NCBI GenBank assembly: GCA_002255935.1 | Contig: NKIO01000003.1 | Coordinates: forward strand, 34,883 to 98,882 | Length of the DNA: 64,000 bases | Direction of reading: 5' to 3' | Source: Comamonadaceae bacterium PBBC2 | GTDB taxonomy: Bacteria; Pseudomonadota; Gammaproteobacteria; Burkholderiales; Burkholderiaceae_C | Part shown: piece by piece, positions 17,345 to 25,970 of the stretch | Layout: each line of letters opens with the position of its first letter | How positions within the stretch are numbered: the stretch's first letter is position 1 | Notes under the pieces: generated by a model | The model's input: only the letters and a program-made list of their open reading frames with translations | The model's database searches: none | What the model was told of the DNA's origin: nothing | Position numbers and translations under genes: made by a program

Positions 17345-18035
17345 AAAGTAGTGCGATCAGGGCGCAAAGCCCAAACCATTGAAATGCATATCCTTGGTGC
17401 TTCTCCACACCCGAGGCCACCTGGGGCCATTCGCGCAACAAGCCCTCGGAAGGTGATCCAGTCTGCATCAGACTGAGGTTTGCAAACCTCAAACCCGTCT
17501 GTCGTTGGAAAGCATCGAACTCGAGATTTTGCCGTATCGCGCCGTCCTCTACCCCGCCAAAATCGTACAGCCGCGATGGCCAAGGGGCTAATGTGCCCGT
17601 CACTTCGACCAGGCCCTCTGGCGTGTCAACCGGTGGCAATGCCAAGCGGTCATTGAAGGCGCGAGGCGCCCATCCGCGCTGCACCAACACCACTTGGCCT
17701 GTGGCCTCCAAGCGCATGGGCGTGACCACATAAAAGCCAGCGCGTCCATTCATCTGTCGGTTTTCCAGATAAACCGTGTGTTGTGGCAGCCACCGGCCTT
17801 GGAGGGCCATGGCACGGTACAGCAAGCCCTGTATGTCGCCAGCGGACATGGCCGTCTGTAAGGTGCGCCCTTCCAGCACGGGCATGGCCATGCGTTCTGT
17901 TTTGGCCGCTTGCAAGGCCAATTTTTCCGCGCCCCGTCCAACCTGCCACAGGCCCAGTGAAAAGGTCACGGCCATCCCCAGCGCAGCGGCTGCAAAGATC
18001 AAGATACCCTGCAATGATGGACGGGACAGACTCAT
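17304..18035 (-). CDS. SURF1-family cytochrome oxidase biogenesis protein
   Basis: A 243-residue inner-membrane protein with N- and C-terminal helices flanking a periplasmic domain, as in SURF1/Shy1. Family segments are visible: LGLWQVGRGAEK at residue 27, GRWLPQHTVYLENRQMNGRAGFYVVTPM, VLVQRGWAPR near 130, and the C-terminal HQGYAFQWFGLCALIALLYVWF. SURF1 assists heme a incorporation into subunit I. It begins the reverse-strand assembly run and is divergent from a small twin-helix gene by 15 bases. Confidence 0.94.
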   Translation of the reverse strand: MSLSRPSLQGILIFAAAALGMAVTFSLGLWQVGRGAEKLALQAAKTERMAMPVLEGRTLQTAMSAGDIQGLLYRAMALQGRWLPQHTVYLENRQMNGRAGFYVVTPMRLEATGQVVLVQRGWAPRAFNDRLALPPVDTPEGLVEVTGTLAPWPSRLYDFGGVEDGAIRQNLEFDAFQRQTGLRFANLSLMQTGSPSEGLLREWPQVASGVEKHQGYAFQWFGLCALIALLYVWFQIVQARRKI

Positions 18036-18050
18036 CGGATAATGTGGCTC

Positions 18051-18284
18051 ATGAAAATACTGGTTGCAATTGCTTTTTTGGCCATCTTGGCCAGCCTCGT
18101 TTGGGCTTTGATCTACATGATGCGCAGCGGCGCTCCACGAAATGAAGGTGACGCACCTCGCAAGGGCAGCATGGCCACGGCCTTGGCTTTGCGGGTGGGC
18201 TTATCGATTGTCCTCTTTATCTGCGTCCTGATTTCTTGGAAGATGGGCTGGATCCAACCAACCGGCATCCCTGCTGGCGCCTGA
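18051..18284 (+). CDS. Twin transmembrane protein, DUF2909 type
   Basis: A 77-residue protein with two membrane helices (ILVAIAFLAILASLVWALIYMM and ALRVGLSIVLFICVLISW) joined by a charged loop RSGAPRNEGDAPRKGSMAT. This is the shape of the DUF2909 twin-helix proteins found between SURF1 and ctaE in betaproteobacteria. MKILVAIAF is the family-like start; an in-frame ATG nine bases earlier is possible. Being always within the cox cluster suggests an assembly or stability role, but none has been shown to my knowledge. Confidence 0.8.
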   Translation: MKILVAIAFLAILASLVWALIYMMRSGAPRNEGDAPRKGSMATALALRVGLSIVLFICVLISWKMGWIQPTGIPAGA

Positions 18285-18300
18285 AACCTTTCCATCACCA

Positions 18301-18330
18301 ACAAAAAAGCGCCCAAGGGCGCTTTTTTGT
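18301..18330. terminator. Bidirectional terminator between the twin-helix gene and ctaE
   Basis: A stem GCGCCC/GGGCGC is flanked by A and T runs on both sides, so it can end transcription of the forward gene stopping at 18284 and of the reverse ctaE stopping at 18346. Confidence 0.93.
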
Positions 18331-18345
18331 TGGGGCGGGCAGACC

Positions 18346-19227
18346 TTACATCCAGTACACCAGGATGTACAGACCCAACCAAACCACGTCCACAAAGTGC
18401 CAGTACCATGCTGCGCCTTCGAAACCGAAGTGACGCTCAGGCGTGAAGTGGCCTTTTTGCAAACGCAAGGTGATGAACAAAAGCATCAACATGCCCACGA
18501 ACACGTGGAAACCGTGGAAACCGGTCAACATGTAAAAGGTCGAACCGTACACACCCGAAGACAACTTCAGGTTCATATCGCTCCAAGCGTGGGCGTATTC
18601 GTAACCTTGCACGAACAAGAAGATCACACCCAACAAGACGGTCATCCACATGAATTTGATGGTCTTGCTGCGGTCACCGTGCTGCATGGCGTGGTGAGCG
18701 ACGGTCAAGGTCACACCCGATGTCAACAACAAAGCGGTGTTGATGGTGGGCAACCAGAAGGGCGTCATGGTCTGGAAGGGCTCAATGATGCCAGCAGGAG
18801 ACGTTGTGGCGCCTGCGGCCAATGTGGGCCACACCGCCTTGAAGTCAGGCCACAACAGCGCGTTTTCGAGGCTACCCAATGCAGGCACCGAATGGGAACG
18901 TGCCCACCACAATGCCGAGAAGAAGGCACCAAAGAACATGACTTCGGAGAAGATGAACCAAGTCATGCTCCAACGGTAAGACAGATCGATCTTGCGGCCG
19001 TATTGACCGCCTTCGCTTTCGGCGATGGACTCTTTGAACCATTGGTACAAAACCGTCAGCCACCAGATCAGGCCAAAGAACAATGAATACATGCCCCAGC
19101 CTTCGCCGTTGATCCACTGGCCTGCGCCCAAGATCACGAAGAACAAACCAATGGCCGCCATCACGGGGTGACGGGACTCATGGGGGACGAAGTAATAAGG
19201 CGTAGTGCCGTGTGCTGTGGAACTCAT
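18346..19227 (-). CDS. ctaE: Cytochrome c oxidase subunit III
   Basis: Subunit III stabilises the aa3-type oxidase and its proton uptake. The 293-residue protein has seven membrane helices and the conserved segments YYFVPHESRHPV at the N-terminus, SEVMFFGAFFSALWWARS near residue 95, HHAMQHGDR, and the C-terminal YWHFVDVVWLGLYILVYW. It is the last structural gene of the cox operon, 40 bases after the DUF2970 gene, and is followed by a bidirectional terminator. Confidence 0.97.
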   Translation of the reverse strand: MSSTAHGTTPYYFVPHESRHPVMAAIGLFFVILGAGQWINGEGWGMYSLFFGLIWWLTVLYQWFKESIAESEGGQYGRKIDLSYRWSMTWFIFSEVMFFGAFFSALWWARSHSVPALGSLENALLWPDFKAVWPTLAAGATTSPAGIIEPFQTMTPFWLPTINTALLLTSGVTLTVAHHAMQHGDRSKTIKFMWMTVLLGVIFLFVQGYEYAHAWSDMNLKLSSGVYGSTFYMLTGFHGFHVFVGMLMLLFITLRLQKGHFTPERHFGFEGAAWYWHFVDVVWLGLYILVYWM

Positions 19228-19266
19228 ACTGACTCCTGCTCTCTTTTCTAAATCGAATCTTGGGGT

Positions 19267-19479
19267 TTACAGACCCGTGGGTTGAACCACGACCCAATTG
19301 ACCAGGGCAATCAGCCCCAGCACAAACAACAAAGCGGCTGCAATGCCCACTCCCAGGATGTGGAAGGGATTGAGCTTTTCAATGTCTTTTTGGTACTCCG
19401 CATTTTTGCGAATACCGATGAATGACCACAGCACGGCCTGAACTGTGCGGATCAAAGAGCCTTGGCGCTGTTCACTCAT
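19267..19479 (-). CDS. DUF2970 small membrane protein of the cox operon
   Basis: A 70-residue protein with an amphipathic N-terminus (QGSLIRTVQAVLWSFIGIRKNAEYQKD) and one membrane helix (ILGVGIAAALLFVLGLIALVNWVVV). This matches the DUF2970 family of betaproteobacteria. Its ATG overlaps the ctaG stop by four bases and ctaE follows, so it is translated as part of the oxidase operon. A role in oxidase assembly is inferred from position alone. Confidence 0.88.
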   Translation of the reverse strand: MSEQRQGSLIRTVQAVLWSFIGIRKNAEYQKDIEKLNPFHILGVGIAAALLFVLGLIALVNWVVVQPTGL

Positions 19480-20087
19480 GAACCAGCTCCAGGCTGCTTG
19501 TCCAACACAGCGGCAACAGGTGCTGCGGGTGTTTTGCCACCCACTTCAAAGAAGGTGTAGGACAAAGTGATCGTGGTCACGTCTTTGGACAACTTGGGGT
19601 CGATCACGAAAGCCACAGGCCAGCGTTTCTTTTCCCCGGGCTCGAGGGTGTACTGGTTGAAACAGAAGCACTCGAGCTTGTTGAAGTGACTGGCAGCCTG
19701 GTTCGGCGCGTAGCTGGGAATGGCCTGAGCTGCCATGCGGCGGTTCTGGACATTTTGGAACTCGTACATGACCGTGTTGAGTTCGCCAGGATGCACCTGG
19801 ATCGAACGCTTTTCAGGCTTGAAGTCCCATGGTCCGCGTGCATTGGCATCGAACTCGACCGTGATGACCCGGCTCTTGTCGATTTGCGTGTTGGATGGCA
19901 ATTTGACCTGCGACCCAACACTGCCGTTGCCGGGCACCAAGCGCTCGGAAATCGACAAGATGTTGATCCCGGTCATTTCACAAATGTGTTTGTAGATCGG
20001 GATCAGCGCGTACCCGAAGCAGAACATGCCCGCGGTCACAACCGCCAGCTTGCCCACCATCTTCAGGTTTTCACCGCGCAGATTCAT
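19476..20087 (-). CDS. ctaG: Cytochrome oxidase copper assembly protein CtaG/Cox11
   Basis: CtaG/Cox11 delivers copper to the CuB site of subunit I. The 203-residue protein has one N-terminal membrane anchor (VGKLAVVTAGMFCFGYALIPIY) followed by an immunoglobulin-like periplasmic domain. The copper-binding CFCF is present in FNKLECFCFNQYTLEPGE, and YKHICEMTGIN follows the anchor as usual. It sits between the small assembly protein and DUF2970. Confidence 0.96.
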   Translation of the reverse strand: MNLRGENLKMVGKLAVVTAGMFCFGYALIPIYKHICEMTGINILSISERLVPGNGSVGSQVKLPSNTQIDKSRVITVEFDANARGPWDFKPEKRSIQVHPGELNTVMYEFQNVQNRRMAAQAIPSYAPNQAASHFNKLECFCFNQYTLEPGEKKRWPVAFVIDPKLSKDVTTITLSYTFFEVGGKTPAAPVAAVLDKQPGAGS

Positions 20088-20096
20088 TGTGTCAAC

Positions 20097-20207
20097 TCAA
20101 CGCTGCAACAGGACCAACTTGGCCACGAAACCGACCAGGATGGCCAGTGCCACCGAGGCCAGAATCAGGCCCAGGCGCACATTGCTTTTCTTTTGTTCGG
20201 GTGTCAT
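20097..20207 (-). CDS. Cytochrome oxidase small assembly protein (36 residues)
   Basis: A short frame lies between ctaD and ctaG. It encodes MTPEQKKSNVRLG followed by one membrane helix (LILASVALAILVGFVAKLVLL) and ends QR. This fits the tiny cytochrome oxidase small assembly proteins annotated at the same place in Burkholderiales. An alternative ATG at 20219 overlaps the ctaD stop and would add four residues. It ends nine bases before ctaG. Its operon position, basic N-terminus and single helix make it credible despite its size. Confidence 0.78.
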   Translation of the reverse strand: MTPEQKKSNVRLGLILASVALAILVGFVAKLVLLQR

Positions 20208-20218
20208 GGCCACAATCA

Positions 20219-21835
20219 TCAACCGATCACGCGGGTCGCAGTCGCGTCCAGCTTGGGCGGATTTTCAAAAGTGTGGAAAGGTGCTGGCGAAGGCACTTCC
20301 CACTCCAGACCTTCGGCGGCTTCCCAGGGCTTTTGCGATGCTTTGGCACCTTGGCCACGCATGGTGGGCACCACGACGAACAAGAAGAAGTAAACCTGGG
20401 CAAAACCGAAGAAGAAGGCACCCACGGATGCGATCATGTTGAAGTCGGTGAACTGCATGGGGTAGTCGGCATAACGACGTGGCATACCGGCCAGACCCAA
20501 GAAATGCATCGGGAAGAAAGTGACGTTGAAAGAGATCAGCGACCACCAGAAGTGCAGCTTGCCGCGACCTTCGTTGTACATCACGCCCGTCCACTTGGGC
20601 GACCAGTAGTAGAAGCCAGCGAACAAGGCGAACAAAGAACCGGCCACCAACACATAGTGGAAGTGAGCCACCACGTAGTAGGTGTCTTGCATCTGGATGT
20701 CGATGGGGGCCATCGACAAAATCAGACCAGTGAAACCACCCATCGTGAACACGAAGATGAAGCCCACCGCAAAGAGCATGGGGGTTTCAAACGTCATCGA
20801 ACCGCGCCACATGGTGGCGATCCAGTTGAAGATCTTCACAGCAGTGGGCACGGCAATCAGCATCGTGGCGTACATGAAGAACAGCTGGCCGGTCACGGGC
20901 ATACCGGTCGTGAACATGTGGTGAGCCCACACGATGAACGACAAAATCGCGATCGAAGAAGTGGCATACACCATGGAAGCGTAACCGAACAGTTTCTTGC
21001 GTGCGAATGCAGGCACGATCTGGCTGATGATGCCGAAAGCCGGCAAGATCATGATGTACACCTCAGGGTGACCGAAGAACCAGAAGATGTGCTGGTACAT
21101 CACAGGGTCACCGCCGCCGGCGGGGTTGAAGAAGCTGGTGCCAAAGTGGCGGTCAGTCAGCGTCATGGTGATCGCGCCAGCCAACACAGGCATCACAGCG
21201 ATCAGCAGGTAAGCCGTGATCAACCAAGTCCATGCGAACATGGGCATCTTCATCAAGGTCATGCCAGGGGCGCGCATGTTCAAGATGGTCACGATGATGT
21301 TGATCGAGCCCATGATGGACGAAGCACCCAGGATGTGCATGGCAAAAATACCAGCGTCCATGGAAGGACCCATTTGCAGGGTCAAAGGTGCGTACAGGGT
21401 CCAACCGGCAGCGGGTGCGCCACCCGGCATGAAGAACGAACCCACCAACATCAAAGCGGCGGGGATCATCAGCCAGAAGCTGAAGTTGTTCATGCGGGCA
21501 AAGGCCATGTCGGAAGCGCCCACTTGCAAAGGCAGCATCCAGTTCGCAAAGCCCACGAAGGCGGGCATGATCGCACCGAACACCATGATGATGCCGTGCA
21601 TGGTGGTGAATTGGTTGAACAACTCGGGGTTGACGATCTGCAGGCCAGGCTGGAACAGCTCAGCGCGGATCAACAAAGCCAAGACACCGCCCACCATCAA
21701 CATGGCAAAGCTGAACAAGAGGTACAGGGTACCAATGTCTTTGTGGTTGGTCGCGTAGACCCAACGACGCCAGCCCGCAGGTGCGTGCCCGTGGTCGTCG
21801 TGGGCATGATCGTGATGGTCGAGAACGGCACTCAT
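20219..21835 (-). CDS. ctaD: Cytochrome c oxidase subunit I
   Basis: The catalytic subunit of the aa3-type oxidase holds heme a, heme a3 and CuB and reduces oxygen to water while pumping protons. The 538-residue protein has twelve helices. Visible signatures are [14 protein letters not shown] (CuB His and cross-linked Tyr), AHHMFTTG, and [13 protein letters not shown] (heme ligands). The N-terminal tail is His/Asp-rich ([16 protein letters not shown]). It lies 32 bases downstream of ctaC. Confidence 0.98.
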   Translation of the reverse strand: MSAVLDHHDHAHDDHGHAPAGWRRWVYATNHKDIGTLYLLFSFAMLMVGGVLALLIRAELFQPGLQIVNPELFNQFTTMHGIIMVFGAIMPAFVGFANWMLPLQVGASDMAFARMNNFSFWLMIPAALMLVGSFFMPGGAPAAGWTLYAPLTLQMGPSMDAGIFAMHILGASSIMGSINIIVTILNMRAPGMTLMKMPMFAWTWLITAYLLIAVMPVLAGAITMTLTDRHFGTSFFNPAGGGDPVMYQHIFWFFGHPEVYIMILPAFGIISQIVPAFARKKLFGYASMVYATSSIAILSFIVWAHHMFTTGMPVTGQLFFMYATMLIAVPTAVKIFNWIATMWRGSMTFETPMLFAVGFIFVFTMGGFTGLILSMAPIDIQMQDTYYVVAHFHYVLVAGSLFALFAGFYYWSPKWTGVMYNEGRGKLHFWWSLISFNVTFFPMHFLGLAGMPRRYADYPMQFTDFNMIASVGAFFFGFAQVYFFLFVVVPTMRGQGAKASQKPWEAAEGLEWEVPSPAPFHTFENPPKLDATATRVIG

Positions 21836-21867
21836 CTTGATTTCCTCTTACTTAATGCGGTACTGAC

Positions 21868-23040
21868 TTACTTGCGTGCGGCCAGCACTTCGGCTGGTTG
21901 CACGATCTGCCCGGTCTTGTTGGACCAGTTGTTCTTGGTGTAGGTGATCACAGCGGCGATTTCGGTGTCGGACAACTGTTTCCATGCAGGCATGGTGCCG
22001 TTGTTTTGACCGTTGAGCAAAACCGCGATTTGCTTGGATTTGTTGGCGTCGAGCACAACGGCTGCGCCGTCGAGTGGCTTGATCGGGCCAGCGCCCTTGC
22101 CGTTGGCTTGGTGACAGGCAGCGCAGTTGGCGGCATAGACCTTCTCACCACGCTTGGCCAGGTCGTCCAGTGCCCAGACCTTACTGGGATCGTCGGCTTT
22201 GGCAGCTTGTTTTTTCTTCTCAGCATCCACCCAGGCGGTGTAGTCTTGTGCAGACAAGACTTTCACATGGATGGGCATGTAGGCGTGTTCTTTACCGCAC
22301 AACTCTTGGCACTGACCGTAAAAATCACCGGTTTTCTCGGCGCGGAACCAGGTGTCGCGCACAAAGCCAGGGATCGCGTCTTGCTTGATGCCGAAGGCTG
22401 GCACAGCAAAGGCATGAATCACGTCGTTGGCCGTGGTGATCACGCGGATTTTTTGCCCCACAGGCACCACCAGAGGATTGTCTACTTTGAGCAAGTAGTT
22501 GTCGCCTTCAGGCTTGCCTGCGTTCGACATCGCACGCTGGGTCGAATCCAATGTGGAGATGTAGCTCAGGCCTTCACCCTCGCCCTTGATGTAGTCGTAA
22601 CCCCACTTCCACTGGTAGCCAGTGGCCTTGACCGTCAAATCGGCGTTGGTGGTGTCTTTTTGTGCGACCAGAACTTTGGTCGCTGGCAGGGCCATCAAAA
22701 TCACGATCAGGAAAGGCACTGCCGTCCAAATGACTTCAACCGTCACGGATTCCGTGAAGGTCGCAGGCTTGTGACCCACCGACTTGCGATGCTTCCAGAT
22801 GGAATAAAACATGACTGCAAAAACAGCAATGAAGATCACGGTACAAATGATCAACATGAACCAGTGCAGCCAATGCTGCTCTTCAGCGATTTTGGTCACT
22901 GGCGGCGCAAAGTTCAGCTGATTGACGGCGGGACCGCCGGGCAAATCGTTGACCGCGTAAGCAGAAGTGGCCAGCCATGCGCCTGCAAAAATGCCTGCGC
23001 GGGATAGCAGCGATGCTAATTGGTTGGAAATATTCTTCAT
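21868..23040 (-). CDS. ctaC: Cytochrome c oxidase subunit II with fused cytochrome c domain
   Basis: This caa3-like subunit II has 390 residues: a signal peptide (to about 29), two membrane helices, the cupredoxin domain with CuA ligands in GQCQELCGKEHAYMPIHV near residue 245, and a C-terminal class I cytochrome c domain with CAACHQ near 301 and a methionine ligand region NGTMPAWKQL. Cytochrome-c-fused subunit II is common in betaproteobacteria. I chose the ATG at 23040 for the signal peptide; 19 further codons upstream are unlikely. Confidence 0.96.
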   Translation of the reverse strand: MKNISNQLASLLSRAGIFAGAWLATSAYAVNDLPGGPAVNQLNFAPPVTKIAEEQHWLHWFMLIICTVIFIAVFAVMFYSIWKHRKSVGHKPATFTESVTVEVIWTAVPFLIVILMALPATKVLVAQKDTTNADLTVKATGYQWKWGYDYIKGEGEGLSYISTLDSTQRAMSNAGKPEGDNYLLKVDNPLVVPVGQKIRVITTANDVIHAFAVPAFGIKQDAIPGFVRDTWFRAEKTGDFYGQCQELCGKEHAYMPIHVKVLSAQDYTAWVDAEKKKQAAKADDPSKVWALDDLAKRGEKVYAANCAACHQANGKGAGPIKPLDGAAVVLDANKSKQIAVLLNGQNNGTMPAWKQLSDTEIAAVITYTKNNWSNKTGQIVQPAEVLAARK

Positions 23041-23118
23041 GGTTCTCACTAACTTCCAAGACTCTGTTGAACTCACACCTTTGGCAAATGGGGCCAAAGC
23101 CCCTTTGCCGCCATGGCA

Positions 23119-23595
23119 TCACGCTGAACGCAAAGCCCTTCTGATTTCTCGCGCCAGCGCTTGCCGGAGCTCAGGACGCACAAAACGCCCCACCTCGACC
23201 GAACGACCCTGGCCTGACAACTCGATCAGACTGTGGTCACCCGACTTTGGCTCGACCCTTACCCATTGACGCGCAAACTCAGCCCGCTCACGGCGGCCAG
23301 CGGTTTCCAGCTCCACCACCAAATGCGGTCCTTGCAGGGAAATCCACTCACCGTCGGTGGCGTGACGGGCATAGGCCAAAAAGGCCACCCCCACCAAAGC
23401 CAACTCCAAACCGGCAAACGTCAGCACCAGCGTCGCCCCCTGAAACCAGAAGAATAAGCCAATGCCCAATGAGAGCGCACACAGAGAACCGTAAAACCAC
23501 CCCAGCTGGGATGGTGTTACCGAGCAATTGCGTCTGAGCCGCCAATCAATGGAGGGACCGGACACCTGTGCGAACTGGTAAGACGGATTTGACAC
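23119..23595 (-). CDS. DUF2244 membrane protein, first gene of the cox operon
   Basis: A 158-residue protein with two adjacent membrane helices (LGWFYGSLCALSLGIGLFFWF and LVLTFAGLELALVGVAFLAYA) and then a beta-rich cytoplasmic domain (LVVELETAGRRERAEFARQWVRVE). This is the DUF2244 integral membrane family, often next to oxidase genes. It starts 78 bases upstream of ctaC on the same strand and is the first gene after the FNR-type promoter at 23656-23694. Function unknown. Confidence 0.85.
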   Translation of the reverse strand: MSNPSYQFAQVSGPSIDWRLRRNCSVTPSQLGWFYGSLCALSLGIGLFFWFQGATLVLTFAGLELALVGVAFLAYARHATDGEWISLQGPHLVVELETAGRRERAEFARQWVRVEPKSGDHSLIELSGQGRSVEVGRFVRPELRQALAREIRRALRSA

Positions 23596-23655
23596 GCGTC
23601 AACTTTCAATAACCTAACGCGCTCAAGAGCGCGTAGTTTGGCCAAATGTGGCGGG

Positions 23656-23694
23656 ATTTTACCCGAGTTACAAGGGGGTTTTGATAAAAATCAA
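23656..23694 (-). promoter_or_regulatory. Perfect FNR/ANR box with -10 element upstream of the cox operon
   Basis: TTGAT-AAAA-ATCAA at 23681-23694 matches the FNR/ANR consensus exactly. On the reverse strand a TAAAAT -10-like hexamer lies at 23661-23656. The box centre is then about 39-42 bases before the expected transcription start, the class II activator position. The only gene downstream in this direction is the DUF2244-ctaC-ctaD operon. The site itself is certain; its effect (activation or repression) is not. Confidence 0.75.
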
Positions 23695-23714
23695 AGCTTA
23701 TTGGATCAGGCGCA

Positions 23715-24608
23715 TCAGCGCTTGAGCATCTGCCGCATCTGGGCCAGACCGATTTCGGTTTCGGCCGCCACTTTGGCGCGCGGCTTCGGTTTGAGGGCAT
23801 GGCCGTACACAATTTCAAAGCTCAATGCCATGCGCCCACCTTCTTGCGGCTGGGCCAAAGTCAACAGCGCCGCATGCAATTGGGCAAGCCATTGGCGACC
23901 GCGCAAACCGGCAAAGCGCTGGATGTTCAGGTTGCGGCCCAACTCACGCAACTCCGCGAGCAAACGCTCGGGGGTTTCAAACGTCAGCGTGATGCGCTCC
24001 ATGTCCATCACCGGCTCCGCAAAACCGGCTTGCACCAGCATGTCGCCCCAATCGTGCATGTCGGTGAATTCATGGGCCGGTGCGGGCCAGCCCAGTTGTG
24101 CGTACACCGTGCGCAATTCCCGCAAGGTGTCAGGCCCAAAGCAGGAGAACATCAAAAACCCATCAACTGCCAACGCCCGGTGCCAGCTTTGGAGCAAAGC
24201 TTGCGGCTGGGCCGAAGCGTGCAACTGCATATTGGCCCACAGCATCTGGACCATGCCTTCAGGTGGCACACCGGTTTGCACTCGCGGGCCCGTCCACCTG
24301 GCGGGCTGCCACCAAGCGGCTTTCAACACTTTGTCGGCCACCTCGGCCTCGGCCTGTTGGGCAGCGGTGAGCCACACCTGGGCTTGCGGGTAACGCTTTT
24401 GCAAGGCTTGGTGCGCTTGCAGGCCACCGCGCACAGGCTCCCAATGCGCCCATTGCTGAGGCTGCAGCTTGATGAAGTCCAAACGGTCTTGCATGCGTGA
24501 GGCCACCTCTTCGTGCAGCCAAGGCGATGCGCGGCCCGCCGCAGGGAGGGCGGCCCAACGGGCTGCGGCAATCGGGTCAAGAGAGGGAGGACGTTCGGGT
24601 GCAGACAT
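23715..24608 (-). CDS. BioC-like methyltransferase family protein, degenerate SAM site
   Basis: A 297-residue protein that aligns by eye with BioC (malonyl-ACP O-methyltransferase): an N-terminal AAARWAALPAA...LHEEVASRMQDRLDFIKLQP segment and the C-terminal-half LQSWHRALAVDGFLMFSCFGPDTLRELR. The glycine-rich SAM motif (DxGxGxG) expected near residue 50 is absent; the region reads QQWAHWEPVRGG. No other biotin gene is adjacent. The start at 24608 is the first plausible ATG (MSAPERPPS). It may have a related but altered role. Confidence 0.7.
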   Translation of the reverse strand: MSAPERPPSLDPIAAARWAALPAAGRASPWLHEEVASRMQDRLDFIKLQPQQWAHWEPVRGGLQAHQALQKRYPQAQVWLTAAQQAEAEVADKVLKAAWWQPARWTGPRVQTGVPPEGMVQMLWANMQLHASAQPQALLQSWHRALAVDGFLMFSCFGPDTLRELRTVYAQLGWPAPAHEFTDMHDWGDMLVQAGFAEPVMDMERITLTFETPERLLAELRELGRNLNIQRFAGLRGRQWLAQLHAALLTLAQPQEGGRMALSFEIVYGHALKPKPRAKVAAETEIGLAQMRQMLKR

Positions 24609-24700
24609 GGCCAAAGCAAACAGGTGGCTGAGCTGGGTCACAAACACAGGCCATGCCGGTGCGCTTGTGGTCAGGACGGTGACGGAAGTATATTGACCCC

Positions 24701-25453
24701 ATGGGATGGACGCTGTTCAGGGGGATGGCCAAGACGCCAGTCTTTGAGAGACCCGGCGGCTTTTGGCGTTGGCTGCCCAGCCGCTGTGCCGTCTGCCGGG
24801 ACTGGCCCCAAGCGCCCTTGTGCGAAACCTGCATCAACTGTTTTGCCCAGCCGATTGCGCGCTGCAGCACCTGCGCCCTGCCCTTGCCGTCATCCCCCCT
24901 GGGGCCCAAGCGCTGCGGGGCCTGCCTCAAGGCTCCGCCACCACTGGACCTGTGCCTGAGCGCCACGGCCTACACCTGGCCCTGGATCGACTTGATTGCG
25001 CAATTGAAATTTCACCAGCAGCCGGGCTGGGCTGGGCCTTTGGGCAGCTTGATGCGCCATGCCCCATGGGTTGAAGACGCGGTGGCGATGGCCGATGCCA
25101 TCTTGCCCATTCCCTTGTCGGCCGAACGACTGGCTGAGCGGGGTTACAACCAATCCTTGCTGCTGGCGCGTGAGCTTTGCGCCGCCAAAACCCAAGCCGA
25201 ACTGCTGCTGCGCACGCGCCACACGCCAGCACAAAGAACACTGCCCCGAGCCGAGCGCCTGGCCAATTTGAATGGGGCCTTTGCCATCGACCCCCTGCGA
25301 GCGGCTGAAATTCGCGGGCTCCGCATCGTGTTGGTGGACGATGTGATGACCAGTGGCGCATCGCTGCACACGGCCGCGTTGGCCTTGCGGGCAGCGGGGG
25401 CCAGCCACATCAGCGCCGTGGTGCTGGCCCGCACCGAATCTGACGGCGAATGA
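24701..25453 (+). CDS. comF: ComF-family phosphoribosyltransferase-like protein
   Basis: A 250-residue protein with an N-terminal zinc-ribbon-like cysteine set (CAVC, CETC, CSTC, CGAC between residues 29 and 80) and a C-terminal phosphoribosyltransferase domain whose PRPP loop reads IVLVDDVMTSGAS near residue 210. Also typical is RLAERGYNQSLLLAREL. ComF proteins act in DNA uptake for transformation together with ComFA or PriA. It is divergent from the BioC-like gene and followed 28 bases later by trmL. Confidence 0.9.
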   Translation: MGWTLFRGMAKTPVFERPGGFWRWLPSRCAVCRDWPQAPLCETCINCFAQPIARCSTCALPLPSSPLGPKRCGACLKAPPPLDLCLSATAYTWPWIDLIAQLKFHQQPGWAGPLGSLMRHAPWVEDAVAMADAILPIPLSAERLAERGYNQSLLLARELCAAKTQAELLLRTRHTPAQRTLPRAERLANLNGAFAIDPLRAAEIRGLRIVLVDDVMTSGASLHTAALALRAAGASHISAVVLARTESDGE

Positions 25454-25481
25454 GCCTCGCGCACAGGGCACAATACCGGCC

Positions 25482-25970
25482 ATGTTTCATATCGTCCTGG
25501 TCGAACCCGAGATCCCCCCCAACACGGGCAACGTCATCCGCTTGGCCGCCAACACCGGCTGCACCTTGCATTTGATCGAGCCCTTGGGTTTTTCGATGGA
25601 CGACAAGCACATGCGCCGCGCGGGTCTGGACTACCACGAGTACGCCGCTTTGCGCCGCCACGAAAACTGGGACGCTTTTCTGGCGCAAGAAAAACCTGCT
25701 GCCGATCGCATGTTTGCGCTGACCACCAAGGGCAGCCGCGTGGCGCACACCGTGGCTTTTCAGCCGGGCGACTGGTTGGTGTTTGGTGCCGAAACGCGCG
25801 GGCTCTCACCCGAGCTGCGCGAGACCTTTGCGCCCGCACAACGCATCAAGCTGCCCATGCGAGCGGGCCAGCGCAGCCTGAACCTGTCCAACGCGGTGGC
25901 GGTCACCGTGTTTGAGGCCTGGCGCCAAAACGACTTTGGCGGCGCCAGCGCAGACGCGCCTCAAGCGTAA
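25482..25970 (+). CDS. trmL: tRNA (cytidine(34)-2'-O)-methyltransferase TrmL
   Basis: TrmL methylates the wobble ribose of certain leucine tRNAs. The 162-residue SPOUT-fold protein has the family hallmarks: MFHIVLVEPEIPPNTGNVIRLAANTG at the N-terminus (PNTGNI motif), LVFGAETRGLSPE near residue 100, and the trefoil-knot segment IKLPMRAGQRSLNLSNAVAV. It follows comF on the same strand. Its last ten bases overlap the convergent gene at 25961. Confidence 0.96.
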   Translation: MFHIVLVEPEIPPNTGNVIRLAANTGCTLHLIEPLGFSMDDKHMRRAGLDYHEYAALRRHENWDAFLAQEKPAADRMFALTTKGSRVAHTVAFQPGDWLVFGAETRGLSPELRETFAPAQRIKLPMRAGQRSLNLSNAVAVTVFEAWRQNDFGGASADAPQA

